A DNA stretch of 64,000 nt from Planctomycetaceae bacterium (GCA_021732975.1 JAKFWC010000009.1:1-64000); one strand, 5' to 3'; counted from the stretch's first letter, positions 23,267-32,659 are shown. Program-made: numbers and translations. Notes: generated by a model not told the origin, from the letters alone.

Positions 23267-25864
23267 ATGAAACGTCTGCTGTTGATGACGCTGTGCGTCG
23301 CCGTGTTAGGCCTTTCGCTCGTCTTCGGTAGCTTCCTGCAACAGCCGGCTTCAACGGCCGTGGAAGTCGGCATCCTCACCGAAGCGAACTGGGGCCAACT
23401 TGTCCCCGAGGGCAAAGAAGTCGACGCCATCTACGGCGATATCGTCCTGCGGAACGCCCATCTGACAGCCGTCATCGCCGAGCCAAAATCGACGCGGCAC
23501 GCCAACATGACGACGAAAGATGTCGGCGGCTGCCTCATCGATCTCACCGCCCGCAATGCGCAAAGCGATCAACTCGCGGTGTTCTATCCCGGTAAGAAAG
23601 GTGTGGCCTATCGATCCGCGCACATCGGCGTGGGAAATATCAAGTCGCTTCCCAAGGACGGTGAAACGATGAAGGGACAAGACGGATACGTTTATGTCCA
23701 TTCAGAGGGATCAGCCACGCGGCCTGAGATGACCAGCATCTACAGCTTGAATGCGGGTGACGAGTATCTCACCGTCGCGACGGTTTATCGGAATACGGGG
23801 TCAGCGGCGATCGAAGTCACCCTCGAAGATGACTTCCGGGCGGATGGCGGCAAGGAAGACATGTCGCGGAGTCCGAATGGAACGGCCGATGCGTTCTGGT
23901 TACATGACCGCTACTGGGGACAGGCATACGTTCTCGAAGCCGAGGGCCGCCAGTTGCAACTCAACAGCGATGCGCGCATGTCACAGATTCGGTATGTCGA
24001 TGAGGCCGGAGAATTCAAGTTGAGCGTGCCCGCCGGCGAATCGGTCACGCTGACACGCCGGGTGTATGCCGGGGCGAGTCGCGTGGAGACATTGGCGGCT
24101 CAACAACGCCGCGAGAAGAAGGCCGTGACACCGGTCGAACTGGAATTTTCGAACGCCAATAACACACCGTTGCGACGTGCACAGGTCGACTTCACTACCG
24201 CAAACGGCAGCTATGGCAGCGCGACCACCGATGAACATGGCCGCATCAACACGGCACTTCCTCCGGGTGATTACGAGTTGAATATTGCGCTGCTCGGACA
24301 AGCCGTTGGTCAGGGATTGAAATTGAACGTTGGTGTGACCGCGTTGACGAATCATACCGTGAAAGTGCCTGGCGAAAACTTCGGTCGTGCTTCCGCCAGG
24401 ATCACCGATGCGACGGGTGGGTCGATTCCCTGCAAAGTGGAGTTCATTCCGCAATCCTCAGACGTGAAGCTCAATTTCGGCCCGGAAAGCGCGGAGTTCG
24501 CCGTGCGGAACGTCTGCTATTCACCGAATGGCGATTTCAATCAACTGCTGCCGCCGGGCAAGTACAACGTCACGATCAGTCACGGTCCGGAGTTCGATGC
24601 CGTCTTCACAGAGATCGATGTCCAGCCGCATGCGCCGACGCCGTTGCATGCGCAGTTGAAGCGGACGGTCGATACGAAGGGCTGGATCAGCAGCGACTTT
24701 CATAGCCATTCGAGTCCCTCTGGCGATAACACAGGCAGCCAATTCGGCCGTGTATTGAATCTCGTCTGCGAGCACATCGAGTTTGCGCCGTGCACCGAAC
24801 ACAACCGCGTCAGCACATATCAACCGCATATTGATCGTCTGAAAGTGGGAAAATTTATTTCGTCAGTCGAAGGGATGGAACTCACCGGGTCGCCGCTGCC
24901 GCTCAATCATCAGAATGCCTTTCCGATGAAGTTCACGCCCCGCACTCAGGACGGCGGCGGTCCCACCACGGCCACGAATGTCGAAGAACAGATCGAACGG
25001 CTCGCGCTCTGGGACGACCGCAGCGAAAAACTCGTGCAGGTCAACCATCCCGATCTGGGTTGGATGTTCTACGACAAAAACGGTGATGGCGAACCGGATG
25101 CCGGCAACGAACGGGCGTTCCCCTTCATGGATGTCATCGAAATTCACCCGATCCAGAACGCGCTCGACCTTTCTCCCTACACGACATTTCCCGGCGGCAG
25201 GCGGTTCCACAACACCATGTTCCGCTGGTTGCAGTTGCTCAACCAGGGCTTCCGCATCTACGGCGTGGTGAACACCGATGCCCACTACAACTTCCACGGT
25301 TCGGGCAGCCTGCGGAACTGGATTCAGTCGTCGACGGATGAACCATCGGAGATTAAATCCATGGACATGGTTCATGCCGCGGAGCAGGGCCGCACGGTCA
25401 TGTCGAACGGCCCGTTCCTCGAAGTGTGGGCCAGCGAAACCGGCAACACGAAGTCCGTCAGCGTGGGGCAGGATCTTGCCGCGGCATCGAAGAAGGTGAC
25501 GCTGAGTGTGAAAGCCCAGTGTCCGAACTGGATCGATCTCGACCGGTTGTTCGTGCTCGTCAACGGTCGCATTCACCCGCAACACAACTACTTCCGCGAG
25601 CAGCATCCCGATGTCTTCCGCAGCGGTCATGTGAAAATCGACCGCCAACTTGAACTGACACTCGACCGCGACGCCCATGTCATCGTCGTGGTCGGCGACC
25701 TCGGCAGCGACCTCTCCAACGTCCTCGGCTCCACCGACGGTAAAATGCCCGCCACCGCCATCACGAACCCGATCTTTGTCGACATTGATGGCAACGGCTT
25801 CCAGGCGAATAAGGACACTCTCGACGCCGCCCTGCCGGTGAAATTCGACGCGACGAAGAAGTAA
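23267..25864 (+). CDS. CehA/McbA-type PHP metallohydrolase, exported
   Basis: An 865-residue exported protein. Residues 1-30 form a signal peptide (MKRLLLMTLCVAVLGLSLVF). A beta-rich N-terminal half follows, including a carboxypeptidase-regulatory-like fold near residues 290-375. The PHP-type hydrolase core begins at DFHSHSSPSGDN (His479, His481), continues with CTEHNR (His512) and SSVEGMEL, and ends with NTDAH (Asp671, His673), the metal ligands of the CehA/McbA group. A C-terminal domain closes the protein. A phosphoesterase or related hydrolase acting outside the cytoplasm is likely. ATG 23267 has AAGGA six bases upstream. Confidence 0.88.
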   Translation: MKRLLLMTLCVAVLGLSLVFGSFLQQPASTAVEVGILTEANWGQLVPEGKEVDAIYGDIVLRNAHLTAVIAEPKSTRHANMTTKDVGGCLIDLTARNAQSDQLAVFYPGKKGVAYRSAHIGVGNIKSLPKDGETMKGQDGYVYVHSEGSATRPEMTSIYSLNAGDEYLTVATVYRNTGSAAIEVTLEDDFRADGGKEDMSRSPNGTADAFWLHDRYWGQAYVLEAEGRQLQLNSDARMSQIRYVDEAGEFKLSVPAGESVTLTRRVYAGASRVETLAAQQRREKKAVTPVELEFSNANNTPLRRAQVDFTTANGSYGSATTDEHGRINTALPPGDYELNIALLGQAVGQGLKLNVGVTALTNHTVKVPGENFGRASARITDATGGSIPCKVEFIPQSSDVKLNFGPESAEFAVRNVCYSPNGDFNQLLPPGKYNVTISHGPEFDAVFTEIDVQPHAPTPLHAQLKRTVDTKGWISSDFHSHSSPSGDNTGSQFGRVLNLVCEHIEFAPCTEHNRVSTYQPHIDRLKVGKFISSVEGMELTGSPLPLNHQNAFPMKFTPRTQDGGGPTTATNVEEQIERLALWDDRSEKLVQVNHPDLGWMFYDKNGDGEPDAGNERAFPFMDVIEIHPIQNALDLSPYTTFPGGRRFHNTMFRWLQLLNQGFRIYGVVNTDAHYNFHGSGSLRNWIQSSTDEPSEIKSMDMVHAAEQGRTVMSNGPFLEVWASETGNTKSVSVGQDLAAASKKVTLSVKAQCPNWIDLDRLFVLVNGRIHPQHNYFREQHPDVFRSGHVKIDRQLELTLDRDAHVIVVVGDLGSDLSNVLGSTDGKMPATAITNPIFVDIDGNGFQANKDTLDAALPVKFDATKK

Positions 25865-25922
25865 TTCGGCTATAATTCGGGAATGGAGATCGTTTTCTCA
25901 TTTCCGGATGGACAGGCCGTTC

Positions 25923-26177
25923 ATGAACTCAATTCCGCTTGAAGAAGCCCAACGCGAATTGCCGCGGGTGATCGCTGATGTTCTTGCCAACGCTGAACCC
26001 TGTGTTGTGGTGACGGCCAATGGCGATCAAGTCGTCGTGATGCGCTGGAACGACTACAGCGCGTGGAACGAAACGGCGTACTTGCTCAGCACCGAGACCA
26101 ATGCGGCCCATCTCCGCCGCGGAATCGCGGAAGTTGAAGCCGGTCTGCATGGACCACAGGTACTGGTCGCGGAATGA
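25923..26177 (+). CDS. Antitoxin of Phd/YefM family
   Basis: An 84-residue antitoxin. The N-terminal half (SIPLEEAQRELPRVIADVLA) is the YefM/Phd dimer and DNA-binding fold, and VVVTANGDQVVVMRWNDYSA carries the family strand pattern. The C-terminus wraps the toxin in known members. It overlaps the toxin gene by four bases (ATGA), the usual order for this system, and probably represses its own promoter with the toxin as co-repressor. ATG 25923 is preferred over 25908 because GGACAGG lies just upstream. Confidence 0.88.
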   Translation: MNSIPLEEAQRELPRVIADVLANAEPCVVVTANGDQVVVMRWNDYSAWNETAYLLSTETNAAHLRRGIAEVEAGLHGPQVLVAE

Positions 26178-26431
26178 ACCTGACATTTACCCCCTCTGGG
26201 TGGGAAGACTATGTCTGGTTTCAGCAGCATGACTGCAAATTGCTCGGAAAGCTCAACGCGGTGATCAAAGACTGCTTGCGGTCTCCCTTTGAAGGAATCG
26301 GCAAGCCCGAAGCACTGAAAGGTGACTTGTCTGGTTACTGGTCGCGGCGAATTAACGACGAGCATCGCCTTGTTTACACCATTCGTGGCGATGCGCTGAT
26401 TGTCATCGCCTGCCGCTTCCATTATGCATAG
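26174..26431 (+). CDS. yoeB: YoeB-family mRNA interferase toxin
   Basis: An 85-residue RelE-superfamily toxin that cleaves mRNA on the ribosome. The residues essential in E. coli YoeB fall at the same numbers here: Glu46, Arg65, His83 and Tyr84 (…CRFHYA at the C-terminus). The stretch YWSRRINDEHRLVY is typical of YoeB. The gene is intact, and its start overlaps the antitoxin stop, so translation is coupled. I expect an active toxin held by the YefM-like partner. Confidence 0.92.
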   Translation: MNLTFTPSGWEDYVWFQQHDCKLLGKLNAVIKDCLRSPFEGIGKPEALKGDLSGYWSRRINDEHRLVYTIRGDALIVIACRFHYA

Positions 26432-26450
26432 TGTCAATCGGGGAACCATC

Positions 26451-26843
26451 ATGTCGGCGGCGGAGACGGAACAGTATCGGGAAGGGATTCGGCTCTTCAA
26501 CGAAGAGGAATTCTTCGAGTGTCACGACGTGCTGGAAGAGTTGTGGGCGGAGACCGACGGTCCTGAAAAGAAGTTCATTCAGGGGCTGATTCAGGCAGCG
26601 ATTTCGCTGTTTCACTTCGGTAACGAGAATTTTGGCGGCGCGAAGAAACTGTACATCACGGCCCGGAAGCTGCTGGATGTGCATCCGCCGGAAGCGATGG
26701 GGATCGCGCTCGGGGACTTTCTTGTCGACTACGAACTCTGCTTCCGCGAACTGCTCGCCAACACGGAAGCATATCCAACGACGGTGGCGCTGCAGGACGA
26801 ACTCGTGCCGAAGATTCGTTGGCTGGACACGTCGAGCGAGTAA
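26451..26843 (+). CDS. DUF309 domain protein
   Basis: A 130-residue all-helical protein of the DUF309 family. The hallmark GIRLFNEEEFFECHDVLEEL followed by W lies near residues 10-30, then KKFIQGLIQAAISLFHFGNE. Conserved His and Glu residues suggest a metal or phosphate site, but no activity is established for the family. ATG 26451 has GGGGAA six bases upstream; an ATG at 26424 overlaps the toxin stop and could couple translation but has no ribosome site. It follows the toxin-antitoxin pair by 20 bases but is probably unrelated to it. Confidence 0.85.
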   Translation: MSAAETEQYREGIRLFNEEEFFECHDVLEELWAETDGPEKKFIQGLIQAAISLFHFGNENFGGAKKLYITARKLLDVHPPEAMGIALGDFLVDYELCFRELLANTEAYPTTVALQDELVPKIRWLDTSSE

Positions 26844-26853
26844 ACATATCCGT

Positions 26854-26936
26854 CCCAGCCCGGAGCGCGAGCGACGGCGTCTTGGGATTCAATATCCTTC
26901 GTTCTCATGACTCCGTCGCTCGCGCTCCGGGCTGGG
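26854..26936. repeat. 24-base perfect inverted repeat between converging genes
   Basis: Arms 26854-26877 and 26913-26936 (core CCGGAGCGCGAGCGACGG) pair exactly around 35 bases. It lies between the DUF309 gene and a converging DUF1501 gene. The core differs by one base from the repeat at 20787-20855. Confidence 0.8.
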
Positions 26937-26942
26937 AAAGAA

Positions 26943-28307
26943 TTACAATAGCGCCTTGATCACATCGCCATCGGCGATGGGCATGGGTCGCCCGAGTTGG
27001 TCCCGGATTTCGGTTTTCGGGTCGAATCCGAGAGCGTGGAACAGTGTCGCGGTGATGTCGCCGGGCGTGGTTGGTTGATCCGCGGGATACGCTCCGGTGG
27101 CGTCGGACTTGCCGTGTTCACGACCACCCTGGATACCCCCGCCGGCCATCATGACCGTGCCGCACGGGGGCCAGTGGTCGCGGCCGGCATCATTGTTGAT
27201 CTTCGGCGTCCGCCCGAAATCGCCGGTCCAGTAAACCAGTGTGGAATCGAGCAACCCGCGGTCTTTCAGATCGGTGAGCAACGCCGACACCGCCGAATCG
27301 GTCTCGGGCAGACGGCTGTCCTTCAACGTTTTGAAGTTCTCTTTGTGTGTATCCCAGCCGCCAATTCCTGCGGAATAATATACCGTGACGAAGCGCACGC
27401 CGGCTTCCACCAACCGCCGGGCGAGCAACACACTTTGTCCGTAGCGATGGCGTCCGTAACGGTCGCGGACGGCGTCCGGTTCGAGTTGGATATCGAAGGC
27501 CTTCTGCGCCGCGGTGCTCGTGACGAGATCGACCGCGCGACCCTGGTAATCGCTCAGGCCGCGCACATCGGCGACGGACTCCGCCAACTGGCTCAACTGG
27601 CTGAGTTGTCCGAGCGTGCGCTGCCGGTCACGAATGCGGTCGACACTCACGCCTGTCGGCAGCTTGAGTTCATCGACGTTGAAATCTTTGGAACTCGGAT
27701 CCTTCAGCACCCAGACGGGATCGTGTTTTTTGCCGAGAAAGCCCGCGAATTCCCCCGGCGTGCGGAAGGGACCATCGGCGATCATCGTCGGCAGCGACAC
27801 TGTCGTTGGGACTTCGCGCGGCGTGCGATCGAGGTAATCGACGATTGAACCCGGATGCGGAAAATCGTTCGACGACGCGTTCAGTGTCACAATGTTGATG
27901 AGCGGCTCCCGTCCGGTCAGCGCGACATAGGCGCCTGGATTGTGGCTGCTGCTTTTGTGATGGACCGAGCGAACCAGCGAGTATTGATCGGCCATCTGCG
28001 CGAGTTTCGGCAAATGCTCACAGATGCGGCGGCCATCGACGTTGGTCGGAATCGAATCGAACTCGCCACGAATTTCCGTTGGGGCGTTCGGTTTGGGGTC
28101 GAATGTGTCGAGATGACTGGGACCACCGAACTGAAAGAGGAGAATCGCACTCTTCGCAGTCGCGGATTTCGCCAGCGGGTTCACCTGCTCTGCATGCAGC
28201 AACTGCGGCAGCGTCAGGGCTCCAAACGCTCCAACCTGCAACGCCGCCCGACGGGAGATCGCCCCGCGGCGATAATCGGCACAGGCGGTCTGTACGGAAT
28301 GGGACAT
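26943..28307 (-). CDS. DUF1501 domain protein, Tat-exported
   Basis: A 454-residue DUF1501 protein. The Tat signal reads ISRRAALQVGAFGALTLP (residues 17-34) with likely cleavage after LHAEQ. Body motifs are canonical: QFGGPSHLDTFDPKPNAP, VHHKSSSHNPGAY, GGWDTHKENFKTLKD, WTGDFGRTPKIN and GRDHWPPCG. It is divergent from a DUF1549/1553 gene rather than coupled to it, unlike the pair at 4.7-9.2 kb. The repeat at 26854-26936 follows its stop. Confidence 0.92.
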   Translation of the reverse strand: MSHSVQTACADYRRGAISRRAALQVGAFGALTLPQLLHAEQVNPLAKSATAKSAILLFQFGGPSHLDTFDPKPNAPTEIRGEFDSIPTNVDGRRICEHLPKLAQMADQYSLVRSVHHKSSSHNPGAYVALTGREPLINIVTLNASSNDFPHPGSIVDYLDRTPREVPTTVSLPTMIADGPFRTPGEFAGFLGKKHDPVWVLKDPSSKDFNVDELKLPTGVSVDRIRDRQRTLGQLSQLSQLAESVADVRGLSDYQGRAVDLVTSTAAQKAFDIQLEPDAVRDRYGRHRYGQSVLLARRLVEAGVRFVTVYYSAGIGGWDTHKENFKTLKDSRLPETDSAVSALLTDLKDRGLLDSTLVYWTGDFGRTPKINNDAGRDHWPPCGTVMMAGGGIQGGREHGKSDATGAYPADQPTTPGDITATLFHALGFDPKTEIRDQLGRPMPIADGDVIKALL

Positions 28308-28435
28308 CCAATGATCCTACGGTGGAAAGTGGCATCCGAGCCAATGCGACTTTCCCATCAACGAGCAGTGATGTATTATGCAGGAGAAGCTGCAGCGCGT
28401 CCAGCGACACTTTCCTTCCAAATCGAGGGTTGCCG

Positions 28436-30655
28436 GTGCATCAGCCGATGGGACGAATGAGTATATGGATGGCAGCGACCGTGATGGCCGTGGCCCAGGT
28501 TGCGTCTGCGGAAGAAGCTGCGCATCCGGTCAGCTTCCGGCATGAAGTTCTGCCGACGTTGACCAAGCTCGGGTGCAATTCGGGGACATGTCATGGCACG
28601 CCAACAGGGAAAGCCGGGTTTCGGCTCAGCTTGCGGGGCTTTGATGCAGACCTCGACCGCCAGACGCTGACCCGGGAAACCGGTGTCCGGCGGATTAATA
28701 TCGTCGAACCCGATCGCAGCTTGCTCCTGCTCAAAGGGGGCAATATCGTTCCGCATGAAGGGGGCCGAAGGTTCGAGATCGGTTCTGATGATTACCGCCG
28801 GATTCGTGACTGGATCGCGGCCGGAGCGGGTGACGATGGTACCACCATTCCCGCACTCAGCACGTTGACGATGATTCCCGCGACGATGCAACTCGAACCT
28901 GAGCAGCCATCGCTCGTCTTACAGGTCACCGCCCGTTTCGCCGATGGAACCGAGCGCGACGTGACGACGTTGTGCAAATGGTCATCCAGTGCCGATGCCG
29001 TGGCGACCGTGACCCATAGCGGAATCGTGACCAGAGTGAAACGGGGCGAAGCCGCGATCACCGCCGAGTTCTGCGGTCGATTTGCGACGGCCCCATTGCT
29101 GTTTCGTGAGACGGTCAACGGCTACCGTTCGACTGAAATTGCACAGGTCAATTTCATTGATCGTCACATTTTTGCCAAGCTCGCGCGACTGGAAATCGAA
29201 CCCTCACCGATTTGCTCCGATGCGACGTTTCTGCGCCGGGTCTCGTTCGACTTGACCGGTCGGTTGCCGGATGGGAACGAAGTCCGGGCGTTCCTCGCTG
29301 ACACTCAGCCCGACAAGCGGGATCGATTGGTCGACCAGTTGTTGGATTCCCCCGCATTCGCCGACTGGTGGGCAATGAAGTGGAGCGACCGGCTCGGCAA
29401 CAATCAGCGGTTCACCGGCAAATTCGGGGCGATGAAGTATCACGCGTGGATTCGCGCCGCGATGGCCGAGAACGTTCCGGAAGACGTTTTTGTTCGGGCG
29501 ATTCTCACCGCCGGCGGACCGAACTACGAGAATCCACCGGCGAGTTTCTGGCGGCGAATGCGGGTCGGCGGCATCGGGACCGAAGTCGATGCGGAACTCG
29601 CGGCGGAAGAGGTCTCGCAGCTCTTCCTCGGCATCCGCATCCAATGTGCGCGTTGTCACAATCACCCCGGCGAACGCTGGACGCAGGACGATTTCCACGG
29701 ACTCGCGGCATTCTTCAAGCGGCTGAAGTTCAAACAGGGAGAATACTTCAACCACAGTTATGACAAGGAAGATGTCGTCTATCTGCTCGACAAGGGAGAC
29801 ATTCAACACCCGCGTACCGGCGCGGTGGTCCCGCCGACGTTGCTCGATGCCGGCCCGGCAACCATCGGTCCGGATGAAGACCGCCGGATTGCGTTTGCGA
29901 ACTGGCTCACGGCACCGGACAACCGCTGGTTTGCCCGCAACAGTGTGAACCGCCTGTGGTATCACGTCTTCGGCCGCGGGTTGATTGATCCCGTCGATGA
30001 TGTCCGCGATACGAACCCACCAAGTCATCCGGAACTACTCGATGAACTGGCCCGCGAATTTGTTGCCAGCGGGTTTGACCGTAAGCACATTCTGCGGCTG
30101 ATCGCGAAGTCCAGCACCTATCAACTTGATTTCCGTCCGACCGCGACGAATGTCGATGACCAACGATATTTCTCACACGCCCAGATTCGCCTGCGACCTG
30201 CGGAAGCGTTGCTCGACGCCATCAGCCAGGCGACCGAAGTCGCGGAGAGTTTCCCGGAATCGCCGCTGGGAGTGAGTGCGGTATCGCTTCCCGACGGCGA
30301 GTTCAAGCACCCGTTCCTCGAAGCGTTTGGCCGCCCCGCGCGATCGCTGGCGTGTGAGTGCGAGCGCGAAGCCACCACCAATTTCCAGCAGGCGTTGCAA
30401 CTCGTCGCCGGTCAAACCGTGGCGAAGAAAGTCCGCAGCGACAACGGCCGCGCGGCTCGCCTGGCAGCATCAGCGATGACCCCCGCGGAGGTCATTGACG
30501 ATCTTTACCTCGCCACGCTCACCCGCCCCGCCGATTCTGCAGAGCGCGAGTTGTTGCTGACGGTCCTCAATCAATCGGGCAATGATCGCCGGGCCGTGAT
30601 TGAAGATGTGTTGTGGACGTTGATCAACCACCGCGAGTTTTTGTTCGCATACTGA
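28436..30655 (+). CDS. DUF1549/DUF1553 protein with CX4CH motif and Ig-like domain
   Basis: A 739-residue exported protein. A signal peptide ends near VAQVASA (residue 25). The first Cys-His motif is GCNSGTCHG, with Cys47, Cys52 and His53, that is CX4CH instead of the classical CXXCH. An Ig-like (BIG2) domain follows at about 165-220, then DUF1549, a normal CARCH at 404-408 and DUF1553 with SVNRLWYHVFGRGL. GTG 28436 is chosen because GAGGG lies just upstream; ATG 28448 is an alternative. A cyanophycinase-like gene begins 11 bases after the stop, suggesting one transcript. The substrate is unknown. Confidence 0.9.
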   Translation: MHQPMGRMSIWMAATVMAVAQVASAEEAAHPVSFRHEVLPTLTKLGCNSGTCHGTPTGKAGFRLSLRGFDADLDRQTLTRETGVRRINIVEPDRSLLLLKGGNIVPHEGGRRFEIGSDDYRRIRDWIAAGAGDDGTTIPALSTLTMIPATMQLEPEQPSLVLQVTARFADGTERDVTTLCKWSSSADAVATVTHSGIVTRVKRGEAAITAEFCGRFATAPLLFRETVNGYRSTEIAQVNFIDRHIFAKLARLEIEPSPICSDATFLRRVSFDLTGRLPDGNEVRAFLADTQPDKRDRLVDQLLDSPAFADWWAMKWSDRLGNNQRFTGKFGAMKYHAWIRAAMAENVPEDVFVRAILTAGGPNYENPPASFWRRMRVGGIGTEVDAELAAEEVSQLFLGIRIQCARCHNHPGERWTQDDFHGLAAFFKRLKFKQGEYFNHSYDKEDVVYLLDKGDIQHPRTGAVVPPTLLDAGPATIGPDEDRRIAFANWLTAPDNRWFARNSVNRLWYHVFGRGLIDPVDDVRDTNPPSHPELLDELAREFVASGFDRKHILRLIAKSSTYQLDFRPTATNVDDQRYFSHAQIRLRPAEALLDAISQATEVAESFPESPLGVSAVSLPDGEFKHPFLEAFGRPARSLACECEREATTNFQQALQLVAGQTVAKKVRSDNGRAARLAASAMTPAEVIDDLYLATLTRPADSAERELLLTVLNQSGNDRRAVIEDVLWTLINHREFLFAY

Positions 30656-30665
30656 TCGGCATCCC

Positions 30666-31493
30666 ATGCGGAACAGAGTTGTCACATTTTTCACGATCAT
30701 GTGGTCGTGCACGGCTATTTTCGCAACAGAACCCGTTGTTGGTCCGAAAAATGGCAGCCTCGTCATCGTTGGTGGCGGACGCTTGCCGCGTTCTGTGGTG
30801 GATGAGTTCGTGCGGCTCGCTGGGGGCTTGGATCAACCGGTCGTCGTCATTCCCACGGCGTCCGAGGGCGAAGAGTGGGACAACAAATATATCGAACGCT
30901 CGTTCCTGGGACGCGTCGGCTTTGAACAAGTGACGGTGCTGCATACGCGCGATTCTCAAGTGGCCGATACCGACGAATTTATCGAACCGTTACGGTGCGC
31001 GTGGGCGGTGTGGATCGACGGCGGTCGGCAATGGCGACTGGCCGACAGTTACCTCGGCACGCGTACCGAAAAAGAACTACACGCGCTCTTGTCTCGCGGC
31101 GGCGTCATCGGCGGCAGTTCCGCGGGGGCGACGATTCAGGGGTCGTACCTCGTCCGCGGGGCTCCGGAAGGGAACCTCATTATGATGGCTCCGGGGCATG
31201 AAATCGGATTTGGCTTCATCCGGAATTGTACGATCGATCAACACGTCATCGCTCGCAAACGGCACTTTGATCTGTACCTCGTGATGCAGCGCTTTCCGTG
31301 TATGCTCGGATTCGGCATTGATGAAGCCACCGCGTTGGTGGTGCAGGGGGACGCGGCCCGCGTGATTGGTGACAGCAACGTTCTCGTCCACAACGGAGCG
31401 GACTTGCAGGATGATCCCGACCGGCCGTATCTGACGCTGCACCCCGGTGAGACATTCGATCTCGCGACGCGGAAACGGATCGCGTCCGAGTAG
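30666..31493 (+). CDS. Cyanophycinase-like S51 peptidase, exported
   Basis: A 275-residue peptidase of the S51 family with a signal peptide (residues 1-20). The nucleophile elbow GGSSAGA holds the catalytic Ser, preceded by IDGGRQ and followed by QHVIARKRHFD and GIDEATALVV, which carry further conserved active-site positions. Family members cut beta-aspartyl bonds in cyanophycin or remove N-terminal acidic residues. No cyanophycin synthetase is nearby, so the substrate is open; a secreted protease of the S51 group is safe. It is probably co-transcribed with the DUF1549/1553 gene 11 bases upstream. Confidence 0.85.
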   Translation: MRNRVVTFFTIMWSCTAIFATEPVVGPKNGSLVIVGGGRLPRSVVDEFVRLAGGLDQPVVVIPTASEGEEWDNKYIERSFLGRVGFEQVTVLHTRDSQVADTDEFIEPLRCAWAVWIDGGRQWRLADSYLGTRTEKELHALLSRGGVIGGSSAGATIQGSYLVRGAPEGNLIMMAPGHEIGFGFIRNCTIDQHVIARKRHFDLYLVMQRFPCMLGFGIDEATALVVQGDAARVIGDSNVLVHNGADLQDDPDRPYLTLHPGETFDLATRKRIASE

Positions 31494-31522
31494 TGTTAGC
31501 GAGAAGGATGAAGGGTTGAGAG

Positions 31523-31584
31523 TCGAAGGTTGAGGGTCAGATAAAATCGCCGACGCTGGATCTTCTCTGACCCTCAACCTTCGA
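31523..31584. repeat. 18-base perfect inverted repeat
   Basis: Arms TCGAAGGTTGAGGGTCAG (31523-31540) and its exact complement (31567-31584). Further GGTTGAG/CTCAACC pieces flank it out to about 31513 and 31600. It matches the direct copies at 9233-9266. Confidence 0.8.
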
Positions 31585-31723
31585 CCATAGACCCTCAACC
31601 ACTCCCACGGCGGGCTGACGCCGCGCCGCACGTCCCGAGTCACACATTGCCGCCGGGTTAGGCAACGATTACATTAAAAGAGCTGTCGAGAGACTTTGCC
31701 CACCGTTTCGGACCCCGGTTCCC

Positions 31724-32647
31724 ATGCGCACATCGCTGGCTTATGCCGTAAGCGTGGGATTGCACGCCGTGGCATTCGGGGCGCTGGCCTATGCGGCGGT
31801 CCATTCGGAGGTGCTGACCGTCGGCTTTGCCGTCCGCGCGGGGGATGCAAACGGGGCGATGTCGCAGGCCCGTCGTGCTCGGCATATTGAAGCACGCTTT
31901 GACAGTGTGATTGTCGAGGAGGCCGCGGCGCCGGTGATCGTACCCTCGACCGATCCTGAGCCGATATCGGCGCCGATGCCAACACCTCCCAGCCGTCCCG
32001 CGGAACCGCCTACGGCGGCGAACCTCGATACGCATCCGACGACGCCATCCTCGCTGCTGCGTCATATGGCTCAACGCACAAGGCGTGGGATGGGACAACT
32101 CGCTTCCTCTGAACCAGTGGATGCCCCGAATTCCGACCCGGCTCAGACGTTGCCGATGACTGCGCCCTCACCACTTGCTGTGGCAGCTTTGGATTCCACT
32201 GCTGATCCGTCGAGCGAATTGCCGGAAGCGGTCCCCAATCGCGTGGCGATGGTGGCAGACCACCGCGCCCTCGCCACGATGGCCGCGGCTGTCACCGTGC
32301 AACCCCTCGAACCGGGCAACGACGATTTCGATGCGATCAATGCGAATACTCCGCAGGGGGCACGCGTCAGCCAGATGCCGTCCCGATTGCCACGAAATCG
32401 GGAACCGGTTTATCCGGAAGACCTGCGACGACAACAAATCGGCGGGACTGTTTTGCTCCGCGTCACGATTGGTGCGGATGGTTCGGCGGAAGAGGTGACG
32501 TTGGCGAAAACTTCCGGGTATACGGCATTCGATGATTCCGCCCTGCAAGCCGTCCGTGCCTGGCGGTTCGATCCCGCGCGCCGCAATAACATCGCGGTGC
32601 GGTATACGGTGAAGCTGCCGATTACGTTCTCGGTGCGGGCAATGTGA
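31724..32647 (+). CDS. TonB-family energy transducer
   Basis: A 307-residue TonB-like protein. One N-terminal membrane anchor (residues about 5-27) is followed by a long Pro/Ala-rich periplasmic stretch, then a complete C-terminal TonB domain: NREPVYPEDLRRQQIGGTVL, LRVTIGADGSAEEVTLAKTS and RAWRFDPARRN. TonB links the proton motive force, through ExbB/ExbD, to outer-membrane receptors. Neither ExbBD nor a receptor is adjacent. The anchor lacks the usual His-containing SXXXH pattern in obvious form, although SVGLHAVAF is close to it. This could be a dedicated TonB variant. Confidence 0.87.
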   Translation: MRTSLAYAVSVGLHAVAFGALAYAAVHSEVLTVGFAVRAGDANGAMSQARRARHIEARFDSVIVEEAAAPVIVPSTDPEPISAPMPTPPSRPAEPPTAANLDTHPTTPSSLLRHMAQRTRRGMGQLASSEPVDAPNSDPAQTLPMTAPSPLAVAALDSTADPSSELPEAVPNRVAMVADHRALATMAAAVTVQPLEPGNDDFDAINANTPQGARVSQMPSRLPRNREPVYPEDLRRQQIGGTVLLRVTIGADGSAEEVTLAKTSGYTAFDDSALQAVRAWRFDPARRNNIAVRYTVKLPITFSVRAM

Positions 32648-32659
32648 GTTGTCCGAGCC

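Noticed and set aside
28079..28435. Extended N-terminus of the DUF1549/1553 gene at 28436
   Set aside because: It would run antisense through the start of the divergent DUF1501 gene and has no signal peptide logic; GTG 28436 with GAGGG and a clear signal peptide is better.
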